DNA of 64,000 nt from Chondrus crispus (taxonomy: Eukaryota; Rhodophyta; Florideophyceae; Gigartinales; Gigartinaceae). Under the pieces are notes generated by a model. The model was not told where the DNA came from, ran no database searches, and saw nothing but the letters and a program-made list of their open reading frames with translations. Both the position numbers and the translations under genes were made by a program. The stretch covers positions 62,001-126,000 of the forward strand of contig NW_005178692.1 of NCBI RefSeq assembly GCF_000350225.1. The letters run 5' to 3'. The first letter of the stretch is position 1. Every line of letters starts with the position of its first letter. This document shows positions 22,476-36,131 of the stretch, in pieces.

Positions 22476-22507
22476 GCCATGAAGAAGCTTCGAAGCTTCT
22501 TCATGGC
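22476..22507. repeat. Perfect 32-bp palindrome
   Basis: The sequence equals its own reverse complement, centred on TTCGAA at 22491/22492, with AAGCTT on each arm. It starts at the base after the solo LTR. Confidence 0.9.
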
Positions 22508-24368
22508 ATGCTTGAAAAGATGCATGCAAGATGTTAAGCGCTCTGAGTATCTGCGGCACGGATATTCATGATATACGGATACCGGACCCAGCGGAATTTG
22601 ACTGGATCCCATATGTCCGAAAGGCAGCCCCAGTGAGATGGTCCTGTGCCGGACTGGCACTGCCGGTGGTCCAGTCTGATCCAAACCTGATTCTCGAGTC
22701 GGACTTCGAAATTCGAAGATCGAATCACGGCAATAAGGAGGGAGTCCCTCCCTCCCTCTTTCACCGGCACACGTCACTCCGCTCCGCGTCATGACTTTCC
22801 GTCTCCGCCACTGCGCCTCCTTCTCGACCTCCACGGTCTCGCAAGCGCGTCAACTGCGCATCCCCCGCGCCTCGGCCGCACCAAGGTAGACGTGTACCTG
22901 GCGGTTTACCTCACAAAAACCCCCATCTACCTCCATCACCGAGGCTCCGCCTCCGCCCTCGGTCTCTGCAGTGCGCGCTGTAGTACAGCCGCTGTGCGGC
23001 AGAGAACGAGGCCTCAGTCTCTGGGCTGACGCGGAAGCGGAGGTTGGTCCGGGCACTGGACCAGTGCCACTGGCCCTCTTGCCTCATGTGAGGCAAGTGG
23101 TCCATATCCAGAGCCTGAGGATATCACAGTAACCATGTTCAGTGCTCTCGCGCAGCCCCAAGATAGAGTCTATCCTCCATCCGATTCACATCGCTGCTTT
23201 TCCCAGGAGCCTCGAAAGTACCCTATGTTGAACGTGACAGCTTTTACAACTGCACACGTGCGCATTACCACGACGCACAAGTTGGCAACGTGTTAATAAC
23301 ACGTTGCACGTAAAGGCAACGTGTAAGTCGTGGCTACCACGGTCTAAAGTCCTTTCTTCATGAAGAATCATGAAGTTTCTCAGTTTCTGAATGAATAAAC
23401 AGGCAAAAAGCAAAAAAACCGACCCAATCGCAGGTGCGTACAGTATCCGACGGCACCTGAGTCCTTGACAAAATCACCCCAAAAATTACAAAAGATGTTT
23501 TCCCGCGAAAATCATTTTTGCCAAAAAAATCAACAGCAATGCCCGTGATGCCGTGCGACCCGTGTCGGTTGCTACCTTTCGCCTCCAGCCCGCGTTCCTC
23601 TGCTAGCCCGTGCAGCGTCTCTGCGCGAGCTGCATCCAGGGCGTTTTGCGTCCTTGAACCGTTCAACCGTAACAAGCGAAGCCTCTCCCTGGCCTAAAAC
23701 TGTCCAACAGGTACAGTCAAGGACTTCTCCCAAGGAGAACGACGATGGCCCCTTCACGAGCAGCTGGGCAGAGGGGGGGGCACAATCTCGATGCTCGTTA
23801 TTTTCATTCGTGCCGAGTCCAAGCGGATCCTTGTCTCTGAGTTCGGCATCGGGAGGTCACAGCGAACGGGGCAGCGGGTACGTAGGGATGCACGCCAACG
23901 TAGTAGTGCGGCATGTTAGTGCGTTGGTTCCGCTAAGGACAACGCGACCGAGCGAGCGTTGTAGAGCTTCGCGCCCCCGTTTCGCAACCGTGAGCGCACC
24001 TGTCAATACGGGCGGGCTATTCGCGCATAGAATTGCCCTTGGGAACCACGGCATCGCGTCCGCCCTTCGCTGCGCCTGCGTCCTCATGGGGTCTGTAAGG
24101 GCGAGGGATGCTCTTACGTGCAGCGGCCCCGATTCGCGCGCATACAGAGGCAGGCGGCGCCGTCGCTGAAGTCGAGAGCTTGGTCGTGCTTTACGCGGCT
24201 CAGCCGCGCGTGCGTCGTGCGGTATATTCCTCACCGCCGGTGCGTACCCTTGGGTAGGGCTCGAGCGATGGGCAGCGGTAATCCATTGCTCAAAGTATCG
24301 TAGCGTCGCGCTTCGGCGGCAGCATTATCGCGGCGCTTCTGTTGCACTAATCTTTTTCCCGGCTACAG
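22508..24368. other. Unassigned; possibly 5' region of the chromovirus
   Basis: No protein recognised. It holds a 23-bp palindrome at 23285-23307 (GCAACGTGTTA on one arm). The segment 24180-24368 is GC-rich and leads into the gag start, so the chromovirus 5' LTR should lie in here, but I found no second copy downstream to prove it. Confidence 0.4.
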
Positions 24369-27300
24369 ATGGGGAACCGTAACGCCCCCGCTTCCGGTCG
24401 GCGTAGTGAGGGTCTCATAACAGGCGCGCGACAGCGGAGTTTCAAGTCGAATACTTCGAAGAAGAATCTGCGACGCAGGAGCAAGAGTCACTGTAGTGAC
24501 GAGCCGGAGGACCAAGACTCAATGACCGAATCGAATGGTCTTTCCGAAGATGGCGAAGACGGTTCGTCGAACCATGCCGGCGATTCCAAATATCGTTCAG
24601 AGGAAGGAAACGGAATTTCGCAGTTCAAGAAAATTACCTCCAGACGGGGCGGGATCACTTCGTCTGCCTCGAAGAGAGACAGGGACGCTGAGCCAGAGGA
24701 CGTCCCTACGCGACGCGGGCCGCGTTGGGAGGAATTGGAGGAGCTGAATCCGACCAACTACCTCTTCAAGAAGTTGTTATCGTACCGGACGTACCGTCTC
24801 AGAAATCTGCAGACATATTTGTTGAGTTCTCGGCGGACCGCCGTGCGAAAAATTACGAGAGACATACCGCCGATAGTGAAGAGGGACAACACGTTTTCTG
24901 GAGAAGAAGGGGTCCGTGTGTTGGATTTTTTGGCCAAGTTGGTTCAGGAATTTGATACTCAAGAAATGAACGATGGGCAAGCAATTCGTTTGCTGCCCGA
25001 GTTCCTTGGAGGCATCGCCTTGAGACAGTACACTTCTGTGTCACATATGGCCGGGTTCCATCATGGAAAGGTTTCCGTCTGGCCGGAGGCTGTGCAGTGG
25101 CTACTACGAAGTTTCGCCACTGACGAAGCGATCCGCCAAGCCGTACTCGCATTGGGAGAAGTCCAACAGCGACCGTCTGAAGACGAGATGGAATTCTAAA
25201 TTCGTCTGACAGACGCGAGCAATCGTTGCGGGAATGTTTATTCCATGGAAGAGGAGATGACGATATTCATCGAAGGGCTCGACGCAAGTATCAAGCCGAT
25301 GGTGTCCCAATATCGACAGGATAACAGGGACGTGTCCTTCCTAAGATTGGTTAACTACGCAAAGGCCCACGGGTCAGCGAGCCGCTCAAGGGAAAAGAAG
25401 ACCAAAAGGGTGACGATACAAGCACCAGCATCGCTGCGGACGGGAGCCAACCGCAAGGTTGGGGCCCTATCCAGAAAAATTCGCGGCGCTGCCAACCTGG
25501 CCGAGTCAATTTCTGGGTCAGAAGAACGAAATTATCCGAGCCAGGACGAAACTGGTTATAGAAACGCATTTATCGCCGAAGGCAACTCTATTGGGACATC
25601 GGATGGAAATGGATACGGAGAAGGTGGTTCGGTCGACGCGTCAACGCTACCGACGCGCGCGTATACGGACGACTCGTATACGGAGGCCACGGATCCCGTG
25701 TTGGCATTTCAGGGGCGCGGTCACACGCCGGCGCCAAGAATTCCTATGGAGGACAAGGGTACGAATTTCCGAAGACCGGGGTGGTCAGGAAGGCCTCCGG
25801 CCCGCGGTCCGTCGAGGCCGCAGTACCCTCAGAAGACCCATGGCCTCATATGCTATCATTTCTATGAGAAGGGGCACGGCGCCCACGTGCCTGCTCTCGT
25901 TCCGAGAGATGCATCGAGTTCTAGGGAACTATGAGGCACTGTACCCGATGGAGAGGCTGGGAATTCCGTCGACGAGCTACCTGAAGGTGAAGCAATGGTT
26001 CGAATCGCAAACCGCGAGCACGCCGAGTGCGTCAAGAGAGGGTTCGAACCGAACTTCGGGAAAGCCGGCCGCAGGGCCATCGTCAGACGTGAGAAGAAAC
26101 CCGCCGCGGTAGGGAAACTGATGAAGGGAACCTCAAATAAGTTTGAAAGAGGGACATGTGTCAGCCGAACCATGTCCGGGACTTCGTTCCGTTCCCCGAT
26201 TTCGGAGAAGGAGGTAGTCCCCGACGAGGAGGTAATGGGAATTGTTGAAAAGCCGACAGAACCCGTACGGGTCAAGAAAATTTGCGCAGAGGCAAGGACG
26301 ACCCGCTGACAGAAGTCCGGTGCCCCTGGTACAGGGTCAAGCGTAGGGAGCGTCCCGAGAAGATTCTAGTCCTTGCGAGGAAAAATTATAAGGTTTTCGC
26401 AGACATTGGACCGACGGTCGGGCTAATGAGCCGCGTACTGTACGTGTCAGACACAGGCGCTGGCCCGAACCTGATTCGGAAATCGGAACTTCCCGCAGGT
26501 CTGGAAACTCTGGTCTCCTTTGGACCCACGCAGGACATCGGCGATGCCAATAATAGGCCGCTTCGCACCGTTTGTACGATCAAGATGCCTGTGAGGCTTG
26601 GATGATTTGTGGCTACAGCCAAATTTATAGTATGCGAGAAACTCGCCGTGCCGCAAAATTCTAGGCGCGGACTACTGTGATTGGTTGGTAGAAGCTATTT
26701 ACCCTCGGAGGAGGAAGGTGGAGTTGGTGGGGATTTCGGAGGTTCCGATTGTGCGGAAATTCTCGCCGGGAAAAGGGAAACGGACTCTCGTTCAGGGAGA
26801 GGACGAGGAAGATGGAAAAGGGGAAAAGATATCCCCAAAAGTGAAAGTGGCTAAGGCGACGACGATTGAACCAGGGACGCAGCAAGTAGTCCAATATGTT
26901 TCAAAAAGAGACGGTCTCATCGTGGTCCAGCCCTACTCGCCTCTGTACGACAAGCACGGGTTGGTGAGTTCAAACGGGGTGGCTGAAGTGGAGCCTGACA
27001 GGCCCTTTCGCTTAATAGTGGCGAACTTCGGACCGTATCCTGTCAGGGTTCAGAAGGGTCAAGTGGTAGCAGAGCTTTTACCCCACTTCAGGGCCGTTTT
27101 GGAAAGCAAGACTACAATCGGAGAAGTGCTTGGAGTTCAAAAGAGGACAGAAGGAAATTTTATTAATTCTACATCGCCGCCTAAGGGCGCCAGAAGAAGT
27201 ACATCGTCGGAACAAGAACGCCAGGACCAGCTGGAGGAACGGTCGGGCGAGCTCTCCGCGACGGTATCTACGAAGCCGGAACGACGGATCGAGCCCCCAC

Positions 27301-30300
27301 CGCCGGACGTGGAGGAACTCGACCTGAGCCACGTGCCGGACCGGCTGCGCGAGAGATTCCGTCAGATGTTGAAGAAGTACTCACGCATGTGGGACGGGGC
27401 TCTCGGAGAGATCAACACCACGGTCCATCGGATTGAGTTGACCCCAGAGACTCGCTCCATCGCGCAAGCTCCATACCGGGCCGATCCGGAAGCCCGGGAG
27501 ATTGAAGAATTGGAGGTGCAGAAGATGTTGGAAGAAGGAGTTATTGAGCCGGCACAATCAGAATGGGCATTGCCTGTATTGCTGGTTCCGAAACCAGATG
27601 GATCGATGCGCTTCTGCCTCGAATATCGGAAATTGAATGCAGTTACAGTTAGGGATACGTACCCCTTACCAACGATGGACGAGTGTTTAGACTCGCTTGG
27701 TGACACCAAAGTTTTTTCGGAGTTGGACGCCATTTCAGGGTATTGGCAAATACCAATTCCAGAGAATGACCGGGACAAGACGGCTTTTCATGTCATTCCG
27801 GTTTATATCGATTCGCAAGGATGCCCTTTGGGCTCACAAAAGCGCCAGCGACGTTTCAGAGAGCAATGGATAATCTGCTCTCGCTTTTCCGTTGGAAATC
27901 TTGCTCAGTCTATTTAGACGACATCATTTTCTTCAGCAAGTCTTGGGAGGAGCACATGGTCCATGTTGACGAAATCCTCTCAGTTCTGTAGAAAGCAGGA
28001 GTCAAGCTGATGCTGCGCAAGTGCGAATTTTTCGTCGAAAGAATCAAGTATCTAGGCCATGTAGTACGGCTCGGCACGTTAGAAGTCGATGCCGCCCGCA
28101 CCGCGGCCTTGCAACAAGTGAGGTACCCTCAAACAAAAACACAGCTGAGGAGCTTTCTCAGCTTGTGTAACGTGTATCGAAGATTTGTCCCACAGTACGC
28201 GAAAATCGCGCATCCGTTAAACCAACTGCTGAAGAAAGGACAACCGGTACAAATCGCGGAGTTCAACGAACCGTGCAAGGCAGCTTTCCATAAGCTCAAG
28301 GACGCCATTTTAGCACCACCCGTGCTGGCGTTGCCAAGGAAGGACCTCCCGTATTCAGTGGACACCGATGAGAGCGATTATCAGATTGGGGCCGCGCTTT
28401 TTCAAACGCACCCTGATGCACAGCGTAAACCCATTGGGTTCTCCTCGAGAACGCTGGCTGCTGCCGAAAGAAATTATTCTGTATCTGAAAAAGAATGTTT
28501 GGCCGTCATTTGGGCCGTCCAGACCTTGAGACCGTATTTATACGGGGAGCACTTCATAGTCCATACCGACCACTCCTCGTTGAGGTGGCTGATGAATGTA
28601 ACGGACCGTAGTGGACGTTTAATCCGATGGAGGCTACGCCTCTCGGAATTTGATTTTGAGATCAAATACAAGAAAGGAAAGTTCAACACACAAGCGGACG
28701 CGTTGTCAAGATTGTTGACCAAGGGCGAAACTAGCAACGACGTTGACGAGGAGATACTATGTTTCATGGTGGAACAAGTGGAAGCCCTGGAGGACGAAGG
28801 CGAAGACTTTGAGCGTTTAGACGACCTCCTCGCTCTTGAAGGGGGGGCCGCCTCGGATCGTCTCGGTCAATTCCAAGCCATCGCTCCGGAAGAGCCCCTA
28901 CGCGAGCGGGACGTCGACCGTTTCTGTATTCGAACGAAGGAGAAAATGGAAGAAGGAAGAACGAAGTCGTTCACAACGGAGGCCGAGGAATTTGAAGGAA
29001 TTTTATGTCGAACCTATGCGGAGTTCGTACAAGTGGTAATACCACAATCACTGAAGGACCGTGTCCTAGGGTTGGGCCATTATGCTAGATTAGCAGGGCA
29101 CCCAGGAGGCAGGAAACTGTATAAGACCTTGAGAATATCGTTTTATTGGCCTACAATTGCGCTGGATTCCTACGCGGTAGCGAGGAATTGCGCGGATTGC
29201 ACGCGAGAAAGAGTGAAGCTCAGGAAGAACGCGAAGGAGATACAGCTGTTCACGCCGAACGCTCCATTGGAATTTGTCTCGATTGATATACTCGGAGAGC
29301 TCATCACTACAAGTCGGGACAACCGGTACATTTTAGTGATCAGAGACCGCTATTCGAAGATAGTACGGACCGTACCGTTGAAGAAGATTCCGCCGCGCAC
29401 ATTGCGCAGGCCTTTGTACACAACTGGGTTTTCATTTATGGACCCCCTGTGAAGCTGCTGGCCGACAATGGGACGCAGTTCACAGCCAAGTACTTCCAGA
29501 ATATTTGCCGAATTCTTGGCATCAGGAATGTCTTCACAACTACGTACGACCCGCAAGCCAACGGCCAAGTCAAGAGATTTAATCGGACTATATTGTCCGC
29601 GCTACGGAAGTATATTGGAGACCATCCGAAGGATTGGGACTTGTTTAGCGACGCAGTGACGTTCGCCTACAACACACAAGTTCACCGAACTGCGAACATC
29701 GCCCCATTTGAGCTGGTATTAGCTCGGGCACCGAGAAGCCTTGCGCTACAGGCGCAACCTCATTTGGAACAATTTGGTTCCCCGAGAGCCTATTATCTAA
29801 AATTGCAATCATGGTTGGAGAGTCTGATGAAGACCGCAGGCGGGAGCCTACGCAAGGAACAGGCGAGATATAAGCGAAATTTCGATGCGAGACTTTGCAA
29901 GCCGAAGTACGACATACCCGTAGGGTCCTACGTGTTCCTTCGAAAGGAGCAAGGTACGGCTACGTAACTTAAACACAAATTGGCACAAGTGGCCACGGGT
30001 CCGTATGCATTCAAGCAGTCAGACAGGAATACGGTTGTCATCGCCATTGGTGATCAGGAGGAACGCGTTTCGCGAGATCGAGTAGAACTGGCCCCAAGTC
30101 CAATGGAACAAGCGCCCATATCAGGTCTTCATCTGGTCCTACAGTACCTAAGCGGACACGTGACAGATCAAGGACGCGACGCGATGGAGAGTGAGAACGA
30201 TCCTCACGCGCAGGCGCAGACACAAGAGGTCGAGGAAAATTTTGTAGTCGAAATCGGTCAGCGGAGATACCGCAAGATCTACAGCCGATAGTTAATTCAG

Positions 30301-30575
30301 CAGAGTTAGAGACATCGGAGGATCTTCAGGAGGGGGAAGTAAATAACCCCGGACGCGAGGGCGAGGATATGGACGCTGAGTATGTGATAGAGAAGATCAT
30401 CGTCCACGGATATCAAGGTGAGGAATTAATCCTTAGATTGAAGTGGTATGGGTATGGGACGAAGGACGCGACGTGGGAACCGGTTGCGCAGTTACCGGGC
30501 AGCGCGGTTGTGAGATATTTTCGAAAGAAGAAGTTGCCCCTGCCACCGCAAGCCGGCCGCGCACTACCAGGGTGA
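24369..30575 (+). mobile_element. Gypsy retrotransposon with chromodomain (chromovirus), decayed
   Basis: Plus strand, in order: gag from ATG 24369; degenerate zinc knuckle CYHFYEKGHGAH (about 25850); protease SDTGAGPNLI (about 26450); reverse transcriptase (PDGSMRFCLEYRKLN about 27600; YLDDIIFFS about 27910); RNase H (VDTDESDYQIGAALF about 28360; VHTDHSSLRWLM about 28560); integrase zinc finger region (about 29080-29220); integrase core with LADNGTQF (about 29459) and YDPQANGQVKRFNRT (about 29550); GPY/F module (TGPYAF about 29998); and a C-terminal chromodomain at 30369-30530 (LRLKWYGYGTKDATWEPV). LTRs were not located. Broken in about nine or more places, hence old. Confidence 0.9.
30369..30575 (+). 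other. Chromodomain at the end of the chromovirus integrase
   Basis: YVIEKIIVHGYQGEELILR followed by LKWYGYGTKDATWEP is a canonical chromodomain, including the aromatic residues that form the methyl-lysine cage in this family. In chromoviruses this module is thought to steer integration to histone-marked chromatin. Confidence 0.85.
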
Positions 30576-33500
30576 TCGTGTCAAGAAGAGTCTGGAAATC
30601 CGAGACGATGGAGAGGGCAGAAGTGCGAAGGAGGAAAGTCAGAGTGAGGAGCGCCAGAAGAGCAAAGGACGGAGTCCCGTCAAAGGAAGGAGTGGATACG
30701 CGACGCGTTTTCAAGGCGTTAGAGAAGTAGGGGATTCCCCGAGGAGGCACGGAGTCTACAGGATCACCCCCACACGTCATCCACGGACAAAGAAGGAATG
30801 ACGTTCGAAACAGCGATCCGCACCCGTGAGACTTAATTTGATTGAAAGAAATAGGGGTTCGCTGATGTTGGCAATTTTCACAGCCGAAGGCACACAAGCT
30901 CAAGGCGATCCCGCGTCGAAGCTGCGATCTGACCCGGCTCGAAAGAGACACCCAGGAGACATTCTCATCCATTCGCTAAGATTGAGACCATGCGAAACAC
31001 AAGCCGACGGCAACCCTGCGGAACGAACCCGTTTTGGAACGCGAGCTCTCCAATGACTAACATCCTCATCGAGGATTTACTTACCCACTTTCTTCTATTT
31101 CGCTATTCTGTGTCGTTTCGTTTTATTTGTTTTGCTTTTGCTTATTTTCTCCACGCACACCGCACTTCGGTCGGCAACCCCCGAGCAAGGGCACGACTTC
31201 CAGGCGAATACGCTGGACGTCTACGAGCAAAGAGAAGTGCCATTCGACGACCGTGATTAAGCTATTACGTGGTCTTCGAGACGAGAGGGAAACGCATTAT
31301 ACGAAGGATCCAGCCTGATGATAGAGATCAAGCACAGCCTACCAGGGGAAGGCAGTTCAGGCGATCGGCTGATCGAGGGGCCGTTCCCAATTTAGGAAGC
31401 GTCTGGTCGCTACCAGACGGCTGCAGAAATGAGTAAGCGTGACACAATTGGAAAGGCGAACGGGAATGAAAAGAAGGGAGGTGTCAAATTGACGAAAAAG
31501 GGAGTGTGGAAAGATGCAGTAGGTCTGCCGGTCCGCATGGGTGAGGCCAATCGAGAGCCCGTGTACGGGGCGAGATGCGTGGGACCGCTGGTCTATTCGA
31601 CTAAGGGAAGGCTGTATCAGACGGGATATGCACAGTGGGCACGAGAAAGGAGAATTGAGAGGAGAGTCCGAATGGAAGAGAGTAGCACCTCTCGCGACAA
31701 GGGATGTCTGCTGATTGACGCGAAGGGACGATCGAAAGGGACCCGTATGAAGAAAGTCTTGGAAAAGGGGCGACGTCAGAGCCTCGAGTGAGAGCCACGA
31801 CAAAGGAAAGTAGAGGCTCCCACGGCCCGGGGGAAAGGGGGCATCAGGGTTTTGACACGGAGGACGTCCAGTTTCATCGCACGAGCAAGAGGATATTAGC
31901 AAGGGAAGTGAAAGCATGCGTCCCGAGGAGACTTAGTTTAAGTCGTACGTGCCTAACGGAGTGGTTCTCTCAGGCGAAAGAAACTTGACCTTTAGACGAG
32001 GGAGAGGAGTACGTGCCGGAGACGGGCAAGAGGATGGACCGCATCCCTGGAGAAGGTCCAAAAGCTCGGAGACAGTGCCGATTGACCACTGCATATACTG
32101 AGGAGAAATTAGGGCGCACGGATTCAGCGAGTGCGGCAGAGACGAAGAGCCATTTTGACTTCGAAGGGAAAGGTAGCGGGTACCCTTGGGTACCTCTGAT
32201 GGGAAGACGAAATTTTAAGACAAAGTCGGTGGATACACGTGTCGACGTGTGCAGGTGAATTCCTTGATACAAAATCGGTAGTTGTCGCGATCAAAAACGC
32301 GTTATTCGATGCAACCCGATTTAACCCCGCTCTCGCCCCGACACTGCTACAAAGTCGCATCTCGTCGCAGCTATCAACCAGATCACGATCGTTGCCGACA
32401 CGCTTTTGGAAAGGATACGAAGGGGCAGTGAATGACGCCCCGTGTCACGGGCTACTCGAAATTGAGGATCGTCTCGATGAGCTCGGAGAATTGAAAGAAA
32501 AAGAAAATTACTGGCGATCGCGCAGCTGTCGGTGACAGAGCTAAATGGAGACGCATATCGTGCGCAACAAGAGAACACCTACCACCCAAACTGCGATGCA
32601 TAAATACCCCCTCGCTCTACTAATAACTTATTGGAGCTGAACTTCCTAGTTCGTTTCTCACAAACGCCTGATGGGCAGTTGGACACCACTTCAGGACTGT
32701 CGTGTTCGACTGTCGGACGAAACGCGAAGGATATCCAGACGGCAACGAACCCAGGTTGCCGTCAACATGATTGTTCCCCGACCAAGTGCAGGGAGTTGGA
32801 ACCGAGGCGGCTCAACGGAGATCGAACTGAACTGTGGCACGCCGCCTCGTCGGCCTTGACCCATCAATAATGTCGTGCTCCAAAAGATCAAAATGCCGTC
32901 TACTTTTTCACTACTTATTTTTTGAAGAGGTTCCGGTCGCGAGCAAACGGAAACTCAAGGGCCAGAGCTTCCCTGCGATCCTTTGAAAATATTGTTTGAC
33001 GCTGACGTCGAAGCCTCGTGGAATTCGTAAGATTAAAAGTCTCGGAACCCCCGCAGGTCCGACGCCGTGACACGAACCGGGCATGATCAGTATACCTGTG
33101 CGGTGTTCTGTGTACTCTATCACCCAACCAGTGCGCTGCAACTGTCGACAACTAGCCAGCGATCAAGGACGTTGCTTTAGCCGGCTGCCCAGGTCACGTT
33201 CACCGCGTTACCAAAAAGGACAAACTATTTCTATATGTTTTTTGGGCATGTCGGGGAGAGCGAAGCGGAAGTCAATATGACCACAGCAAAATGGACTTCC
33301 GCACGCGATCGGTCACCGGCAGAAAGAGAAACTCGTTGACCTCGCCAAATTGACAATCGCAGAACGGGGTATCCCCTGCAAAGGCTTTAAGAACGCAACA
33401 GGAGACACTCACGACGTCCTCACCGCGCTATTTCAAGGACAAAATTGAAACGGAGCGTTTGAGCATCGTGCACGGCGCTCACACTTGAGATCGGCAACTC

Positions 33501-36131
33501 CGACCGAAGGGATAGAGCATAGCAACGACCGCTACTTTTTTGTTTCGACATATCAAAGCTTCTCCGCGACTTACCAAGGGTACCAATTATGAGTTTCGCC
33601 GAAGAAGCCGCGAGGACAATAGGACACTGTCCGTTTGGAAGACGGAGTTCGAAAATAAGCGGGAGGAAGAATAGGGAAATTGTCGGAGACATGAGCTGTA
33701 GCGGGTTACCACCCTGATAGGCACAAAAGAGGGAATGGGGGATCGGATCGAGTTTCGACTACTCCAAGAGCCTTAAATTTTTTATGTGTAGCTATCGTCC
33801 CGAGACGGAATCTCAGAGGAGGTAATCATGTGTTGGAGAGCTGGGATATTGTCTCGTGGAGGCATGAAAATAGACATCGGGAAAGCCTGAAGGCTAAGGA
33901 AGATGGGGGCATTTCTGAAGGCAGTGACAGGTCCGTGGGCCGATCAAGGAAAAGAAAATGCAATGAGGAGCGAACACACAGGGACACGAGAAGTTGGGAT
34001 CGGCTGCTTGGACCCCAAGCCGGAGCGGATGTTGGAAAGAGACATTCTTCGGACAGAGAGTGACCAACAAGGCCAAGGAAGTGCCTGAACACCCCGAAGG
34101 AGTGGATGTGGGACAAGTGGACCAAGTCTCTACAGTATTCAAAGACTTTGTTTTACTTTACTTTTGTTTTTTGGTGCGATCATCGCCAGGGACTCGAAAC
34201 AAAAGGGAAACTTGGAGTTACACTCCGAGAATGCGATGACCGATCTGGAAACCGTCCGCCCAAAACGTCACCAGTGCCCAGACGCTCTCCATTTGCTGTG
34301 TCACAGCAACCGCAAATCCCCGATTTTTGCACGACCATGCCATTCACGAGGAACACAAGCGCAGTGAACCTGAACATTAATCTTTGCGCAGTCGAGACCC
34401 AGACTTCGAGTTGGAAATTGTCAAGAGGAGACATGTCGGTCGGGCACGCGACAAAAAGGGGCATGACCCAACTGGTAGCTCATTGAGAGGCGGTCAACAA
34501 ACATTGCGAGGCGTATGAACGGACGTGTATGAGGAACCCCAATCGTCTTCTCTACCATCTATGGACGTCCATAAGGGGACAGTAATATGCCGTTTCGGCT
34601 TGATACGAGCCGCATCGCCGGCAATCGTAACACTGAATCTTCATCAACGCAACCAGCGGACATGCCGATGATATAATAAGGAAATATTGAGTTCTCCGAC
34701 GATTGTTCGGAAGACGTCCAAATTTTATCAAATTCGAACGTTTGTTTCACAGCTGCCCCCAGATTTGCCAACTTAGGCAGAAATTCAACAATACGGAAGA
34801 CACCTCGAACGAGCCCAGAGGCGACGTCATTGACGTTGCATGACCAATCGTGTCACGAATAAGAATCTGCGAACGTGAGGGACGCTGCCAAGGACAGGGA
34901 GGGTAAAGCCTAGATCGTCATAACTAGAAAAAATGACCCTGGTTTTTGTCCCCACCGTAATTTGATGGGCAGAGGTTTCCTAGCGGATCGTCCGCCGCCA
35001 GTTCAGTATTTTTATGGTATGTTTGACGTCAGCATGGGCCTGACGCTCGGACCATATTGCGAAGTCGCCAGCACACTTCCAACCACGATGTTAAAAAGGT
35101 AACATGTCGTGCAACGCGAAAGAACTGTGCAGGAATGTAACGAGTCGCGTTTTACAAACGCCGATCGAAGAAAGAGGAGGGCAAAATGGAGAAGAGGAAG
35201 GGGAGAAAAAATTGAGGACCCAGGCTAGGATGAAAAGGAGGAAATATTGACATGGAAAAAGAGAAGGAAAAATTGTGAAAGAAAAAGAGGAGGAAATTGA
35301 GAACAACAGAGGGGCATGCAGGACACTTTATTTCAGAGTTTGTCACGACGCAGCTAATTAAGTGTCACCGATCGGTTCTTGGCATGGACAGAATGTGGGA
35401 AGTCCGATTGGAAAGGAGCGGAGGAATGGAGGGTTCATTGAGTCGGACTAGGAAGGAATTTACCTTCTGGGAGAGACGTAAGGCGAGGGGAGCACCTCGT
35501 AGGGCTTCCTCCGCAACCCCGTGGGCTCTCAGAAGTGTCGTATAGATCCTTGACATGGGACAAGCCCTGTCGGAATTGAAGGGCGAGGGAGATGTTGACC
35601 CCTGTATGAGAAGTTGTGGGTCAGGAGGAGCAGAGGCAGCAAGGGGAATTGGAGTCCCCTCGCATCCCGGGATGGGTATGACGAGTAGACTGGTAGTGCG
35701 ACTAGCTGAGGAGGACGACTCTTTCGGGAGAGTTTGCAAAGGGAGCTCATCTCCTAGCGATGATCGTGCATGGGGAGTGGGAGGAGGTTCAGACCGAAAT
35801 GGACTGAGGAGCTCGATGGTTTGGCAGTTTCAGCCACCGTAGGGGATGGAACTATGGGATTCGCAGGAAGGGACGGCAGGGAGACAGGAGGATGAGGACG
35901 AGAAGGAACAGGGGGGAGTTCCCAAGGCTCAGAAGAGTCTCGCGAATATCCGACGCCGGGGCGGTTTTTGTTGGTAATATCGACGGTACCCTCTGAGATA
36001 GGCGGAGACATGATGTTTCTTCTTACCCTTGTCAGCTTGCCGCGCAGAGTGATTGACGGTTGAGAAGAATGGAGACGGCAGGAGATTATACGATGGCTTG
36101 GCGCTGTACAAGGGCGCTCTGGAGGGGGATA
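30576..36131. other. Unassigned purine-rich region
   Basis: About 5.5 kb with plus-strand G+A bias (strongest around 35150-35300) and only short ORFs of no recognisable family, such as 31429-31791, 32239-32535 and 35555-35842. Part may be the chromovirus 3' untranslated region and LTR, part another degraded element. Confidence 0.4.

Noticed and set aside
30433-30972. Minus-strand ORF of 179 residues
   Set aside because: It is antisense to the chromodomain reading and has no recognisable motif.
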